From Sceloporus undulatus (Eukaryota; Chordata; Lepidosauria; Squamata; Phrynosomatidae): 64,000 nt of DNA. How positions within the stretch are numbered: the stretch's first letter is position 1; each line of letters starts with the position of its first letter. The position numbers were made by a program, and so were the translations under genes. The notes below the pieces were generated by a model. That model was not told where the DNA came from, searched no databases, and was given only the letters and a program-made list of their open reading frames with translations. The DNA is taken from contig NC_056527.1 in NCBI RefSeq assembly GCF_019175285.1, forward strand, positions 14,423,586 to 14,487,585, given 5' to 3'. This document shows positions 12,015 to 24,900 of the stretch, in pieces.

Positions 12015-15000
12015 TTTCAACAGTGCCTAAATCTTTATTTTTCATAACCTACATATTTAGACAGTTGTACATTTTATGACACAAAAGGAAACTTAAATTA
12101 CCAATAGTTTACATGTAAGCTTGATTCCAGTCTTAAATGGAAGATCATAAACAAAAAACAAAACAAAAAAAAGAGAACAAAACAAACACACTCAGGAAAA
12201 AAAAGGCCTCCATATAACAGCTCCTCTTTTGTGTCTTGGCAGCTGTTAGCTCACAGGTGTCTTCGATTGTCTGCTGCTATTAGTGTAATAACTTACACAA
12301 CATGTGAGAAATGCAGCTAGCTAAAAGGAACACAGTGATGACCGTGGACCCTTTGGGTCAGTGGTTGCTCATGATCCACTGCATCACACTCACAAGTAAG
12401 GGCATCTCTTTGCCAACTGGTTATGTCTTCAGATAAGAGGCAGCAAAATTAAGAACAAAAAATAAAATTGAGCTTGACAGTTTCTTCGCTGCTCTATCAG
12501 AGGATGCATAATGGGGGAGGGCACAGGTGAGGCACCCTGATGATTTTGTGTGGGTTAAGTATTCAGAAGCAAAAGCTTTGTTTTAAATACACTCCTTGAA
12601 CAAATTACACTCCCCTATAAAAAGCAAGGTAAGCCTACAATTAAAAAAAAACAAGCTGTAATTGGTTCCTATCATTTTAACCTGCAACTCATATTTTGGG
12701 GAAGGATTAAAAAAATATACCAGATTTGAATATCTGTATGTAAACAATCTGTAGAGTATCAACTTTTGTGCCAGCAGCCCCACATTATCTGAATGGGTAG
12801 GTATTAAAGTGATTGGAGATATTTATTTGGCATATACCTTTTCTTGTTTAAAAGAAAAAAATGGTATCACAGTAAAGGTTAAAATTATTTATGTGGGCTG
12901 TTACTGGGGTAAGAATTACAGTGTATTAACCTAACAAGAAGCAGCAAAATGCATTAGTACAGCAAAACTCAGCTGCTGGTCTGCATATATTAAGTTGACT
13001 ATATAAGTTGGCCATTGATTAGCTGTACACTTGCCATGGCCATTGCCATTTTGTCTGCAGCTGTTTCATTTATATTTTCAACAAGCAGACAAAGAACTGT
13101 CAGAGCTGGCCTCAACCATATCCCAAATCTAGCTGCCATTTTTCACTGCTCACTGGGTAAAGGATAAAGACTACAACCCAACAACAGTACTAGCTTGGTG
13201 GTTTTGACTGGTGTTTGGAGTCTCTGTCTCTTCCTGCGTCTTTTCTGACTGTGCCTTTTCAGAAAGTCACAAACAGATCCCAGCTTGCTCCTTTTTTAAT
13301 TCTGCAGTGCAAAAAAGCAGGCTGGCTTTCATTTAGTATTTTGTTTATTCTTTTGTTAGAGGAAAATTACAATAGCAGCAACCTACATTAGAAAATCAAT
13401 TGCCCTGGGTGTATCTAAGATATGTGGAACCCTAGAATCCTAGGTTTGTACTGGGCTAAGCTTTTGGATTGAGAAGAGTGGTTGAGTCATGTTGGGGGCG
13501 CTGCATTTCTGGCAATGTTATTTCTTTCCAATTCAGTTGAAAAAATAATCACTGCAGCTTGTAACACAAAGTTGAAATTATACAGTGCACAACCATGTGT
13601 CACATTGGTTGAAATGCACACTTCCTGAAAACAGCCTTTCTCCAATTCCCTTTTGCAGTGAAGAGGCAGAATCAACTCAGCACACCAGAATAAAGTAAAA
13701 GAAACAAGGAAAAACAAATTAAAGTAATATTCAAACCACAACATTTAGTTTATCTACATCCATCTCAACAGCAACATTTATAATATATCAATAATTTTTA
13801 TCAGTTTTTTTAATGGTACCTTTTTATATGTTCTGATTATTTACACCTGTACAAGCAAAAGCACACACTTCCAAGTGCACATATTTAATACAGTATTGAC
13901 TATTTTCATTTACAGATTTTTTTCAACATTTTGAAAAAAGATCAACTGCTTAAGATCTTTTAAGGTATATTACAAAAACTGCCACTACTACCTGTACTAC
14001 AGTATGTTTACCCAGTAAGACCAGTGACAATACATACATACTGTAACTGAGTAATTCTGTATATGCCACCCACACCAACCCTTGAAGGGGTTAGACTTCA
14101 GTAACTCTAAGCTGTCTTATACAAAAGTTAAGGCAAAGTCATTTTCAAGTTTAAATAAAATTCAAGTCTTTAAATATTGGATGGAAATAATTCTTTAAAA
14201 AAATCAGTTGTTTAAATAAACCTTTTTGTGTGTGGAATAATCTGTATTCAGCAGGAATACATTTTCATCTGAACCATCTGCTGCTTAAACACTCAAAAAA
14301 AAACTTTAGGCATTTTAAAACAAAAATAATTTATATTCAACTTTATTAGAAACTTGTTAATTTAGTGCATCCTTGTCCTTCAGAAAGCATGTCACTTCTA
14401 AAGTAAGCAAGTGTGAAAAATCTCACCCCAGACAGAAACAGGGATCTCTTCCTTCAACATACATGCACACACGCACACACAAAAAGAACTCCATTATCTC
14501 ATGGATTTTTAAAAAAATTAAATCCATATGCCAATGTTCATAGGTACAGAAACGTCTCAGCACTTAGGCCGATTAAGATATGAACTCTTTCAAAGAGCAC
14601 TTTCAGCATTGTTTTAAAAACCTACACAGAGTACAGGGAAAACCAGGAAAGACAGCAGTGGCTCAAAAGCAATTTCCTCTGACTAAAGGGAAAGTTGAGA
14701 TTCCCATCATATGAGCATTATTGTGCTGTCCTGTGATAAACAGCCATTAGCTGGCACCTGCCATTTACAAGGGCTTATGCATTTAATTTTTTTTTATTCA
14801 CAATGTGCTTTATTTCTTTTTCTTTTCCTGAAATTGAAGGAACCATTTTATTCTGGATTGAGAAGCTGGTTACTTGCTTGCAGTCCACCAAAACAAATAT
14901 TTTAGAGAAGCCTCACAGGTAATTTTTATGAAGGTTCGCATTTGGCCGAGAAAAAAATATTGAATCTTAAAAAAGTACAACCAAATATTTTTTTCAAACA

Positions 15001-15620
15001 TAAAAAGTTTAGTTTATTTGCTGATGTGCTACAGCAGCCAGAACTTTAAAAAGAAACAAGGCAAACCTGTCTTATAAAACACCTGTTTTTTCCTTTGCAC
15101 TCTAAATATTAACTGCTATAATTAGTCTTCTGATATATTTTAATTTATTTTTAGATGTACTTACAGACCAGTTATTTAAAAACTACAGCAGCACAATTCT
15201 GCTTAGTAGATTAGGAAACAATTCGTTAAGATAGAGCTTGTATTCATACAGCCACATGGAGGCTTAATAAAAAAATTGATTTTTCCCCCCCAGACAAATG
15301 CATCTTCCATCTAGGAAACAAAAAAGGATTTAGGCATCCCCTCCAGTTCAGCACCAACCTAAGTGTAAGGTTTAGATTAATTAAACCCTGACAGAGTAGA
15401 CTGTTTGCTCAAGGGCAATTTGCTGGGGGAGCAAGAAAACTGGAGGAGCAATCTATTTTACAGAGGAAGAAAAACAAAAACAAAAAGCCTTGCAGGCATT
15501 TCGTATAATTAATACCCACTGCAAGCACCTAACCAGCAACTCATTCTTTGTATTTCTGAGTGGCAACATAGGTTTACTTCATATCGAGAACTTTTCTGAA
15601 CCTCCTCCTAAGCGCTAGTT
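12015..15620 (-). other. LARP4B: Probable LARP4B 3' UTR
   Basis: About 3.6 kb after the stop codon: AT-rich, no coding potential and no recognisable transposon, in contrast to both flanks. Absence of repeats suggests constraint and fits a long LARP4B 3' UTR. The end point rests only on the polyadenylation signal at 12034-12039; other AATAAA-type hexamers occur inside (for example 14342, 14812), so shorter forms are possible. Confidence 0.5.
12034..12039 (-). promoter_or_regulatory. Candidate polyadenylation signal AATAAA
   Basis: AATAAA on the minus strand, followed about 25 nt later by a T-rich stretch that could be the downstream element, in the repeat-free zone after LARP4B. No transcript evidence is available here. 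Confidence 0.4.
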
Positions 15621-15902
15621 TCACTGAGGTGATTTGGGAGGAGTGCTCTGTTCTTTAGTCAGGCGTTTCACAACAGCTGGAGGTGGTGACCTGCGTCCTG
15701 ACTGTCTTCTCTGGTCTTTGGGCTGCCCTGGATTAGACTTCATAGGAGGGGGTTCTTTGCTTCTCTCTAGTGTTTCTGAAGGTTTTCTTTCATCTTTCCC
15801 ACAACCAACAGTGTTTGGTTTCTGTTCTTTTGGGGGCTGAAGTGAAGGTGGGTCCTTAGACGTCCTCTGGCAGATCTCAGCATAACTAGGTTTTCGTAAT
15901 TC
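15621..15902 (-). CDS. LARP4B: LARP4B last coding exon
   Basis: Acceptor TCACACAG at 15903; 93 codons plus TGA. Encodes [19 protein letters not shown]...[15 protein letters not shown]...[22 protein letters not shown] is the conserved C-terminal motif of the LARP4 pair. The GCGK segment and STPPKSPQ end identify LARP4B. Confidence 0.97.
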   Translation of the reverse strand, partial: ELRKPSYAEICQRTSKDPPSLQPPKEQKPNTVGCGKDERKPSETLERSKEPPPMKSNPGQPKDQRRQSGRRSPPPAVVKRLTKEQSTPPKSPQ

Positions 15903-18900
15903 CTGTGTGATCAAAAGGACAAAGCTATAGCAGCAAGCAATGGCTTTGTGTGTGTGCTCAAAAACAGCAAAGGTAATATTGATCAAAGGTAACTGTGTCA
16001 CTAACCAGGTGAGTCAACTGTGCCCCACAACAAACTGAGAGAAAACTTTAAGAATAGAACAGTTCTTAGATCAAAGATGAGTAACTTCAGTGGGTTTAGG
16101 AGGCCCATTTTCTGTGGGATCCCCAGTAGGGAGAAGGACTGCCAAATATCAAAACAAAAAGCAACAACTGAAGAGCACAAACCCACTTCTTGGTTTGATA
16201 AATTGACATTATTTTGAGAATTAAACAATGGAGCTCCTTCCATTTAAAAGCCTCCTGGTGGTCATTCACCTTTTTGAGGAGATGTAAAAGAAGGGCAAGT
16301 CAGGGAATCTGGAGGAACCAAAGGCCACAGAAAAAACTTTGAGAGGCTTGTGTTGCCTGGGTGCTGCATTTGGCCAACTCCTGATTTAATATTGCTAATT
16401 TTTAATCAAGGAGAGCCACTGCCAAAGAACTCAGGAAAGTAAATGTCTACCATCAGGACATGAAAGCTTCAGCATCCAATCAATTAACAAACTGGAGCTC
16501 CACTGTAAGCCTGGATCACTGATATGTACAATGCGAACAACATGACAATTGCAGAATGTGATAAAAATATATTGGAGCTCTTAGATATATCCTTTGGACA
16601 ATTTGTTCAGGAGAATGGTAATGGTGGTAGGAATCAAGAGCGCAGTGGCATATTTTTAGTAATAACTATTTTGATTAATTGTGCCTTTGACAAAATTTTG
16701 TTAGAAGCCTTGGAATTCCAATTTGCAGGACAGAAGAATGGGACAAATGATTGTCAGCAAATCAGGTAAGCGAGGCCCACTGTGAGAACAAAGCATCTTC
16801 TGATTAGAAAGATCTGTGAAAATTAAGCTTGCTAAGAACCATGGTGGTTGTTGAATAGGAAGCATATTACAAATTATTGCGTACACTCAACTTTTGATGA
16901 ATNNNNNNNNNNTCTACCCACTTGTCATGAGAGTAAATCAGCTAAGGCTGACAGAATGCATGCTCTGAACCCACCCAGAATTTGACTTAGATAAAGAGAC
17001 AAATTATAAATTATACGAAGATATAAAAAAACTGAGCTCTTTTTTCTCACCCACCCCCGTTTACTCCTCCAAACATTCAATAATTAAAACATTTGAATTT
17101 TGTGGACTAGGGGTGGGAACAATAAAAGCATTTTAAAATACTCAGGACTAATCAAATAGAGAACAACATATAAATGTCAAATTGCACTTACTGCTATAGC
17201 AGCCCCATTGACTTGTACTGATTTACAAGCGGTAGTAAGCACAGAAGAAAGCCTTTCAATATTTTGTGTCTCTTTCTGCTGTTTGTCCACAATTTTGGGG
17301 TCTCTGCAATAAAGAAAGAAACATGTAAAGAAACATGTCAATAAAACAGAAAGCTCTCAGCTTTGCATTTGGCATGCTAAAGTCAACATCTACTCCAGGT
17401 GAGAAAATGAGTCTGCCTATACTGTAGGGAATCAATGTTCACTGTCTCATCCTGACTGAATACATAGGGTTTTTTTCAACACAGATAGGCTTAAAGTTAG
17501 TTTTCAAATATTAAATTAAAAATTGAAACCACAAGTCTAATCTGCTACTGGTGGTGGTCACACATGGAGTGTTATTTGCTGAACTGCTCAAGAACTAATA
17601 ATACAGTGTCACACCTAAACTTTTCATGATGGAAAATGCGAACTGTTGATTCAGAGTAGTATATTTAAAGCCATGTATAATTAAATACTTACTCGGGAGG
17701 CTGGGATGGGGAAGGAGACCTTTCAAATGTCCCTGGCAGAGCAGAAGAAACTGGCAACAAAGGTTCTCGAGGAATTCCTGGTGGGATAGTGTTTGTATTT
17801 GCATTGATGTTGAGACTCTGAGGGAAGTAAAGTTTGGGTCATTTTCGAATATGCTTCAATTCAATCCCAGAATACATAAATAAAATAAACAAACCTAATA
17901 TTTTCAGGGAATAGCAGTTCAAAAAATGATGCCCACAAGTCCCAATTTATTCAAGAACTGATTAAATTAATCTAGATCTTAATATGCCAGAAAAAGCCTG
18001 AGCAGCCTTCAATACGATATGTAGACCAATGGCTCCAGTTGACTAGAACAAGGAAGTTAAAACTGATCTCAGAAAAACCTGCTTCCAAGTCCAATTACAG
18101 CGACCTGATATTGTCAAAATACATATTTAGAGAATTAAACATTTCATACAATTGGGAGATAAGTTGAGGTGACTTTTATACTGTATCAAATTCAGGAATA
18201 TTTGGGTATGGATTAAAAGTGTGAACAAAAGACACTTCCCATAAGTTTTGGGGGCTTTTCTGTAATGAGGGGAGCCTCTCTGCTGTACTACCCATCATAG
18301 TGTAGAATCATGGACTTTCAGGAGTGGGTAACAAAGCAGGTGTGACGAGTCTAATTGTGCTACATCAAAAAAGATGTGACATTTGCTAAGTGACATCTTT
18401 AATAAGAAGACTTACAATCTGAACTGGGATGTTCTCTGACTACATACTGTGGAAAGCCACAGATAATGATGACAATACTAAACACAATGCACTGCTGATC
18501 TGATTGAGCAAAAGATGAAAACTTACAGCTGGTTATAATCTTGGTACTTGAAGGTTAACAAATACAGACTGAGATATTTGGCAAGTAGGCACTCTGACTG
18601 ACTCCTGCCTTTCCCATTTCAGTTCATGCATCAATAGGACAGTTCTATGATACTGCAAGGACATTGGATGACTGAACCGAACCTCTCTTATATAAGCTGA
18701 CATAGATTTGACTACTATATTTACTAGTAAGTCAGCAATATCAATTTAGTGAAATGAAAATTAAAGTACCAGCCAGATCAGATAAAGTAGAAAGGCAATT
18801 CCACCTATTTTCTGCACACACTTACTTTTTCTTTTGATGGTGCAACTATCACATTGGATAATCGATTTTCAAACAAGTCTTCAGTCTTTAGGTTACCAGC

Positions 18901-21900
18901 AGCACCAGGCAATGGAGGGAAACTGGACAACCCCAATTCAAAACTTGGAGACGGAGGCTTTGGAGGGGGTGGAGACTGTGTCTGCCCTCTCTGGAAGACA
19001 AATTTAGCATAAGAGCATGGCTCACATTGATTCTCTGCCTATGGTCCCATTGTTCTCTGTAGGAAAGCAATCATTCTGTGCATGAAAGCCTGTTCCCATG
19101 CTGGAATCAGGGTTACTCAGCCATGGTTCAAGATGGTTAGCTACAGATTAATAAATACCATACCAACCTCAATGAGTTTTAATAGGTGAATCTACAAAGT
19201 CTCAACATCCCCCCCTTTCAAACAAAGTTTTTAATTATACAAGTGGGCAAATTCTTGAAGCAAGCTTGCCATTAAGCATACAGTGTAGAGGGATGGACTA
19301 AGAAATGGTTGTCAAATATATTGCTTTCTTTCTAATTTTTTATATGAAGAATTTTATAATGAGAAAAAAGTGTTCGTGTAGGAGAAAACATGACATGTTT
19401 TGACAACATGAAACTGCAGAGAACCCAGAGGTGGCAATTGTAGTGGAAAAGGAATCAAGAGATAGAATCACAGAATCATATCAAGGGCATCAAATCCAAA
19501 CCCCTGCTATGCAGGAATACGCAATCAAAGCAGTCCTGTCAGATGGCCATCCAACCTGTTTAAAACCCTCCAAAGGAGACTCCACCACCCTTTGAGGCAG
19601 TGTATTCCACTGCTGAACAGCTCTTACTGTCAGGCAGTTCTTCCTAATGCTGAGGTGGACTCTCTTTCCCTGTAGTTTGAATCCAATGCTCTGGATTCCC
19701 AATCACAAAGGTGGTGCACTTTGTCATGAGGATATTTTTTTTTCTATACTATGATTAGCTACTAGCTGGGGCTTAGAAATGAAAAAAGGTTAAACGCTTC
19801 AACCTTCGTGATGGATTGGACGTTGGAAGAAGGGGAGTGTCCCATTTTATGAATATTACATTTCATTAATTTCAAAACCAAGGATAACCTTTAGTCAGCT
19901 ATGTTCGCCTCAAGACAATTACAGCTAATTAGAATAGCTGTTTTCTTATTTAGTTATTTATATTATGTGAATAATTCCATGTAATGTTGTGCTACAATAA
20001 CTAATCAAAATTCTTCTTTCACCCTTGAATAAGCTAAGCATTAATGCTCACCGTAAACTTGTCTTCTCTCTTCTTTCGATAGCCATATGAGTTTTTTCTG
20101 GAGGAAAAGGAGTCATTTTCTCATTATTACTCTCAAATCATGTGTTATGAAAAGTACAGCAGGATGTACTGTTTAGTATTGCTGGACTCAGACCAAAGAG
20201 AGTCAAAGTCAAGTAGGTAGACAACTGATCAAGCAAGTACACTTGGTGATCTTGAGCCAGTAACTATATTTTGATCTAGGCTACCTCACTATATTGTTAA
20301 AAGGATAAGGCAATAGGACAGAAGAACACTACATATAATGTATCTTGATTCCTGGGTGATGTCGATAAAACCTTTCCAATTCAGATATTCCATTAATTTC
20401 TGCTGTTCCATAAAGAGGTGCTGCATAATGCAGTATTCCATTCACTCTGCTTTACACTCACATGCAGCCTCTTCAGCATCACTTCCTATGTCCTTGTTTA
20501 GTTTTGCTTCTAGCAAAACAGGCCAGATAACAGTCCAGACCTACCTATGCCAAAGATAGATGGGCACTCCTATCTCTGTTCCATGCCTGCCACACATCTA
20601 CCTATGCCACAGTTAAATATATATAATACTGGTAATTCAGAGCCAGTCAGAAGAATTTTGTATGAGTGTCCTAAGTCCTGATTTTGATTTTGTCAAAATA
20701 ATGCAGCTCCTTCTCATGTCCCCTTGCTGTGACAATGAAAGTTAGCTTTAAACTAATTCAGAAGAGGTCTTTAATAGTCTTCAGTCTTGATGGCAGTAAC
20801 CATCAAGTTAGGGCTGCAAAGACTGAAAGGCAGCAGAGGAACAAGTTGCTTGCTATTAACCTTTAATGGAAGTCCACCCCAGTCCCTGACAATTTCTTTC
20901 ATACACCACTGAGAGGAAGGTATGACTGATAACTAGATTATATCTACTATCTTCTGTTTACAACAATTCCTTCTTATTGCTAGTCACCCAATACTTCATA
21001 AGCCAATCAATCTCAAGTTCCAAATTAATTTCAAGTTCCAAATTATTTTATTTGGTAATGACAGACTTCTGCAGGATAGATTCTGTAGTGGGAAGTAAGG
21101 ACTAGAGGAGTTGCACATTAATGCCACCTTACAGGGGTAAATAGCTGAGGTGGCAATTTTACAACAATGGTCTGTAAAAAATAAATTTATGAAAACTATT
21201 AACCTCCTCTTATAACTAGAAAGACAAATTTCAATTATTCCTGTGGAAGAAAAATATTCCATGGGCTTTAACAGCTCATGTAAAGTTTTATAAAATTCTC
21301 TGGGGGTAGCAGCATTGGAATCAATTCAGAAATGAAACTTAGACAGCTGCACGTCAATGCTAACAAAGCAAATGGCCGAATGAGCATGTCCAGTGCACTG
21401 AAGGCTATTGTGTCTTACAGACACAAAGCAGTGCCTACCCAGGCAGCACACAAATCCATTTTTGGCAAGAAATGTGGCTTCCTAAAACCATTCCTCTTAT
21501 ACATTTCTAGTCCCACCAATGTGGTAAAGAAAGTTCTGCTGAAGGGTTAGAATGTTTGGCAGAACATTAATAAGGCTTTTGTGGCTCTAGTTCTTCTTTT
21601 CCTAATCTAGTTTCTGAGTTTTGAATTCTTGTCCATAGAAGGAGTCCATAAGCTCTCAAGTGAAATTCACTAAGAAATTTTCTGGTTTTTATGACAAAGT
21701 TTGGCCACTTTGTATACTTACTCCAACTGAGTAAACATCAGTAGGTTTTCTCTAAAGGAGGAAACAAAAAACTACATCTTTAAACATTGATGACATTAAG
21801 TAATTAAGGAATTCATTAATAGGGCCATGACAGAGGACTAGGATATCTGAGGAATCTGTTTAAGAATTCCCAAAGATCAAGCAAAATTTATCTACATCTC

Positions 21901-24900
21901 ACAGACAAAAGCAAGAAGTAGATTGCCTTTTTCAGATTTTACATTTCTTACTTATAGCATTAGTTTTCACCTAAAATGATGAACTCTTTAAGCCATGAGA
22001 ATGTTTGTTGTACTTAGTTACAGATTATTGTAACTCAAAGTAAGAAAATACATTCTCACTCTTCCTTTGACTTTCTAATTTTAACCATCTTGTTAATACC
22101 TAACTTCTCTCAGTTCTATCCTATGCTTGCTCATATTATGTTGTGGTTCTTAATCAGAGGGACATTTTCCAATATTTTCACTCCTCTCCTCTTAAACTCA
22201 TTTTTCCCATCCTTTGTCCAATTAATTTCCATGACCTCCATCACATCTGTTACCTCATAATTTACTCTCACTCACATTACATCCTTCCCTTCCCAACTGT
22301 AGAAATACATAACTTGACTAACCTTGGTATCTCAGCATCTCACCAACATTGATAATTACCTAAATTCAATACTCACCTTCCTCTACCTAAGCTCGGGGAT
22401 GAGTCTGAAGTAGTGGGTTCTACGCGTCCACTGCCTACTTCCCGCTTGGTATAACCTGTAGTATTTTGCATTCGAGTTCTATTTTGCCCCGGCTGCCTTG
22501 TTTGTGGGCTTCTGACACCATTGATTAAACGATCAGCAGAAAAATTGAATATTGTAGGGCTCTCTAAAAGTCCAGTCCCTCTGTCTGCATTGGGTATTGT
22601 GTGCCGTAGGTGTGATTTGCTGGGATTTCTGGGGGAGAGAACAAAGCATATTTTCATTCTCATATAAAATCTTTAGGTTTCTCTAGAGTCAATCCAACTT
22701 TATGTCTGTTTTTAAGGTTTTAAAAACAAAGGCCCTGGTGGATTACCCATCATTCTGTTCCCCAAAGTGGCTAATTGGGTGCCTATGACAAATTAACAAG
22801 GAGGATGTGAGTGCAACAGACCTTTATTGCTATTCGTTTGCAGTGACTGCTGTTCAGAGGTATGTTGCCTCAACACCTCATAGCCATTATATAATGACCA
22901 AATCTCAATGGTGCTATTACTCCGGGCACTCCATGAATCTGATTATTTCTTTTCCTTTCAAAATTGTCTAAGTCTGCTGGCATCAACATCTTGTGGCACC
23001 AAATTCTACAGTTTAACTCAACAATGTGTAAAATTTCTTTTGTTTATCCAGAACTTTCTACCATTCTGTTTCTACTGATGAACCCATGCAATCATTTTAA
23101 TACTTCTACCGCATCCCTTCTTAACTTTCCTTCCCCTCACAGGCTAAATGGCTCAAACATTGTAACAATTCTGCATAGGCGAGTTACTACAAATCATTTT
23201 TGTTGCCTTTCTTGAGAATGTTATGGGTTTAAAGTTGTTAAATGATTAAAAGGTAATGCAGACTAAATTTCTTTTGCTAGAAATGGTCAGTAGACTTATT
23301 CAATAAATTCATCTATCTATCGGTCTACAGAATTTTTTGAACATAAAGTTTCTTACACCTGTGAAGGCCAGGACCTATGCCAATGTTCATCAGGGGGAGG
23401 TGTGCTCCTTCCTTCCATCTCAACTACAGCCTAGAGTTGCTGACATCAAGTTTATCTATGATTAATGCTCTGTTTGGGTAGTGGATAAGGTGGGAGAGCT
23501 GCATTTTTCTAAGGAAGAAGTACATGATCCTTTGACCAGCTCCTGATTCCGCAATCTTATTACTGTCATAATCCCCGTAACATTATCATTCCTCCAAGCA
23601 GCAGATATTCTTCTGTTTCAGGAGGTCACAGACCAGTTGTTTTAATCAATCCTTGCTACTGTACTTTTAGCAACCTGCAGCTGTAATTAAGTCTTGTTAC
23701 ATGAAAATCAATTTGCAGTTATTATACTAGTATAAACTAATGACAAACTGATATATTCTAGTGAATGAATATTCACAAAGTAATGCATACTTTGCCCATA
23801 GCTATTTCAACAATACTCTTGTTGCTCATAAAATAAAATAAAATAATACTATTCTATAACTTGCCTGTTTCTGGGTGTGTACTGCCTGAGCGAAGTCAGT
23901 GGAGAAGCAGTAGGCTTGAAAGTAGGAGATGTAAAACCATTGATAAAACCAGTATTTGGAAATGGTGTTACCTATTGAAGAGAAATATTGATTAAATAGT
24001 GGTAGTCTTGAGATTCTCAGAAGCCTCAAAACCCGCTGATTTGTCAGTTTGATCTCTATGTCTTTTGTCTGAACTGAATATCACTTATGCCCACGTTATA
24101 GATCTCTAATATTTGGACACTATGTTTGCTTTGAACAGTTTGCATGCATGTTTATTACTACTATTTCTATAGCTTTTTTTTTTTTAAGAAATGTGGCTAT
24201 TCTGAACTGTTTTCATGATCTCTAACAAAATTATCCCAAGTACCATATATTCTTGACTATAAGTCAAGAAATTTATGCCCAAAAATTGACCCTAAAATCC
24301 TGGCTCAACTTATACATGGGTCAATACAGTAATACGGCTTAGAAAAGTCCTTAAAGAAACACCGCTTTGTGTGCCTCGACAGTGATTTTTGAAAGAGCTA
24401 CCAGGCAAGAATGTGTGTATGTGTGTGCATGTGAGTGAGTGAAAGAGGCGATTCCCTTCTCAATCCAATAGTAAAATCTTCTCTCCCATCCTCCTGCAGA
24501 TCTCTCTCCCCATCAAACACACCATTTCCCTCCAGTTCCTTCCCTTTTCAAACTGGTGTTAACCTTCTCTCCCCAAATAACCCATTCCCCTCTAGTTCAT
24601 TCCCTTCTCAATCTGATGTTAAAACCTTCCCCTCAAGCACCAGAGAAGTTGTGCTAGGTGATCAGGAGAGGTCCAGAGATGAAGACAGAGAGAGGGAAGT
24701 GATGATTTTTCTCTTTAGATCTTTTGTTAGATGCCCCTAAGTTTTACCCTCGACTTATCCACGGGTCATATCGAAATCCATGAGGTTGACTTGAACACAA
24801 GTATATATGGTACTTATTAGAAGACCCAAATATGAAAGTACACCACTATTACTGAATTATAAATTCAATATATAACGCCCTGATGATGGTCAGAATCAAG

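Noticed and set aside
21332-21550. A 72-codon basic plus-strand frame in a LARP4B intron
   Set aside because: No recognisable family or splice signals, and chance length in this composition.
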